DNA of 64,000 bases from contig NBAZ01000015.1 in assembly GCA_002794735.1 (NCBI GenBank), forward strand, positions 434,001 to 498,000, in the 5' to 3' direction. This document shows positions 62,702-64,000 of this stretch, in pieces (positions within the stretch are counted from its first letter, which is position 1; each line of letters opens with the position of its first letter). Below the pieces are notes generated by a model that ran no database searches, was not told the DNA's origin, and worked only from the letters and a program-made list of their open reading frames with translations. Origin of the DNA: Pyrrhoderma lamaoense (lineage: Eukaryota; Basidiomycota; Agaricomycetes; Hymenochaetales; Hymenochaetaceae). The position numbers and the translations under genes are program-made.

Positions 62702-64000
62702 GATGACGTTTCAATTTGGACAGGCAGAGGCATATGAGACTGTTTATATGATCAAACGTATTTTAGACGTCTTTGTGGGCCTATTTTTTATGCAAAGTAT
62801 TTTCCCGAAAGGAGTTTGTTTGTTGTTATGAAGTAAATTAAATATTGTGAAAGAAACGAGAGCAAAGATATCCAGAAGAAAGGTAAACGTAAAAGCATCA
62901 GTAGCTAATCATAAATTATCCGACTCGCTAACGTTGCCAGCAAAGGCGCCATAAGAGATTTGAGTAGTGCATTACATCCGCCTAGAACATATTTTCGAGC
63001 TTCTTTGGTCCTAAGTCTGAGCAAATTCAGTCTTCTTACTTTACATATAACACGTTTCCAAGAAGAAACCCGTCGTGATTTATCTCGTATTCCAAGGGCA
63101 CTATGTTTCTATCTCTTACATGTCACTCTAACTAAATAGGATCTCAAGGTTAGTAAGCTATCAACGTGTCAGTGCAAAGCTCGAGGCTTTCGACCTTTCT
63201 TGTCTCTACGTCCCTTCTGATGGATGGAATAGTCGGAAAAAAAGAATGCCACATTCGCCGACTCAATAAGAATATGAAATTCAATTAGAAACTCTGAATC
63301 AGCAGATGAAGGATGTATCAATCTATTATCCTATAAATAAAAGCTTGTACGCGTATTCTTTACTTATAATACCATATTATAAGTTTAAACACAGAAACAA
63401 TAACGCTAGGAAACATTTTATCTCTGTATTTTTGTATATCTATCAACTCTTACAGCAGTTCAAGAGGCAAACGCTCTTGACACAAAAGTTCAACTGAAGC
63501 ATTGATAATTTTTATCTGTGGTTTATAAGATTATAATCGAGTGAGGACCGAAGACATCTCAAAAGCTATGCATTTCGCTGGAGTTGTGTAAGCTATAACA
63601 AACTGATAAAGAGTATCTTAATAGAAATGTATATTATGCAGAACCAATCCAGAAACAACACTCGCATATTCATTCATAATAGTCTACGAATCTAAATCAT
63701 CATGAGTTAGTTTCAGGCTCCTGTGTTATCACACCAGATCATCATTGTAAGGAATGAATACCAAAGAGCTTTTCTCACTTGAGCTCACTGAATCTCTGAG
63801 TAAGTGTGTTCTACCGGTTCATGGACAGAGTGTAACTGGGCTGATATGGTGTTACGAACAGGAGTTTATCATACGAAGGAAGTAGCCAACCTGTAAGCAC
63901 CCGGACAGAAACCGCTAATAGCTCAGTATCAGTATGAAAAACTCGGGTAAGATAACATCAAGCAACATACGAGTATTGCGGATCAACCGATGCGGGATCA
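62702..64000. other. AT-rich region to the window end
   Basis: 1.3 kb with no recognised gene. An open frame at 63306-63497 has no features. Confidence 0.5.

Overview
This window is nuclear DNA from a basidiomycete fungus, most likely an agaricomycete. The evidence is many short GT-AG introns of about 45-70 nt, a spermidine synthase-saccharopine reductase fusion (known from basidiomycetes), DUF6533 membrane proteins, F-box/LRR paralogues, a Cys-rich basidiomycete membrane protein and a P-loop family expanded in basidiomycetes. Most of the window is AT-rich. The stretch from about 47.7 to 53.5 kb is clearly richer in G+C and in simple repeats. I saw no rRNA, tRNA or CRISPR.

Layout: 1-1476 (+) 3' part of a cyclin-like gene; 1876-3578 (-) Rieske plus DUF455 protein; 5316-8422 (-) large P-loop NTPase of unknown role; about 8560-8830 (+) relic of a DUF6533 gene; 9571-12315 (+) DUF6533 membrane protein with a 1,018-bp foldback element in one intron; 12708-15712 (+) GPI ethanolamine phosphate transferase 3 (GPI13/PIG-O); 16187-18087 and 18647-20501 (-) tandem F-box/LRR paralogues; 21646-23073 (+) secreted protein; 24405-27441 (-) xylulokinase; 29852-30174 (-) small secreted protein; 32835-33756 (-) Cys-rich membrane protein; 34480-35140 (-) ricin-B-fold lectin; 37619-40517 (+) Argonaute; 41573-45408 (+) Kin1/PAR-1 kinase with KA1 domain; 47801-50083 (-) MFS transporter; 50742-53518 (+) SPE3-LYS9 fusion; 56062-58224 (-) HMG-box factor; 59535-60239 (-) alkyltransferase-like DNA-repair protein; 61991-62701 (-) unknown coiled-coil protein. 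The genes are mostly ordinary housekeeping or lineage-specific genes. I see no gene cluster with one shared function.

Two observations stand out. First, about 20 otherwise well-formed genes or exons are broken by single missing bases, always in the same direction and mostly in short C/G (or A/T) runs. The breaks include conserved motifs in GPI13, Argonaute, Kin1 and SPE3-LYS9. With one base added at each site and the proposed introns, the exon lengths sum to whole codons in every gene I could fully resolve. This looks like uncorrected long-read homopolymer error rather than biology, and any annotation of this contig will be fragmented by it. Second, a near-perfect inverted repeat with arms of about 420 bp, flanked by TA, has inserted into what was a 52-nt intron of the DUF6533 gene. 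That leaves a 1,072-nt intron able to form a long RNA hairpin in a genome that also encodes Argonaute. The same gene appears to need a 4-nt microexon.
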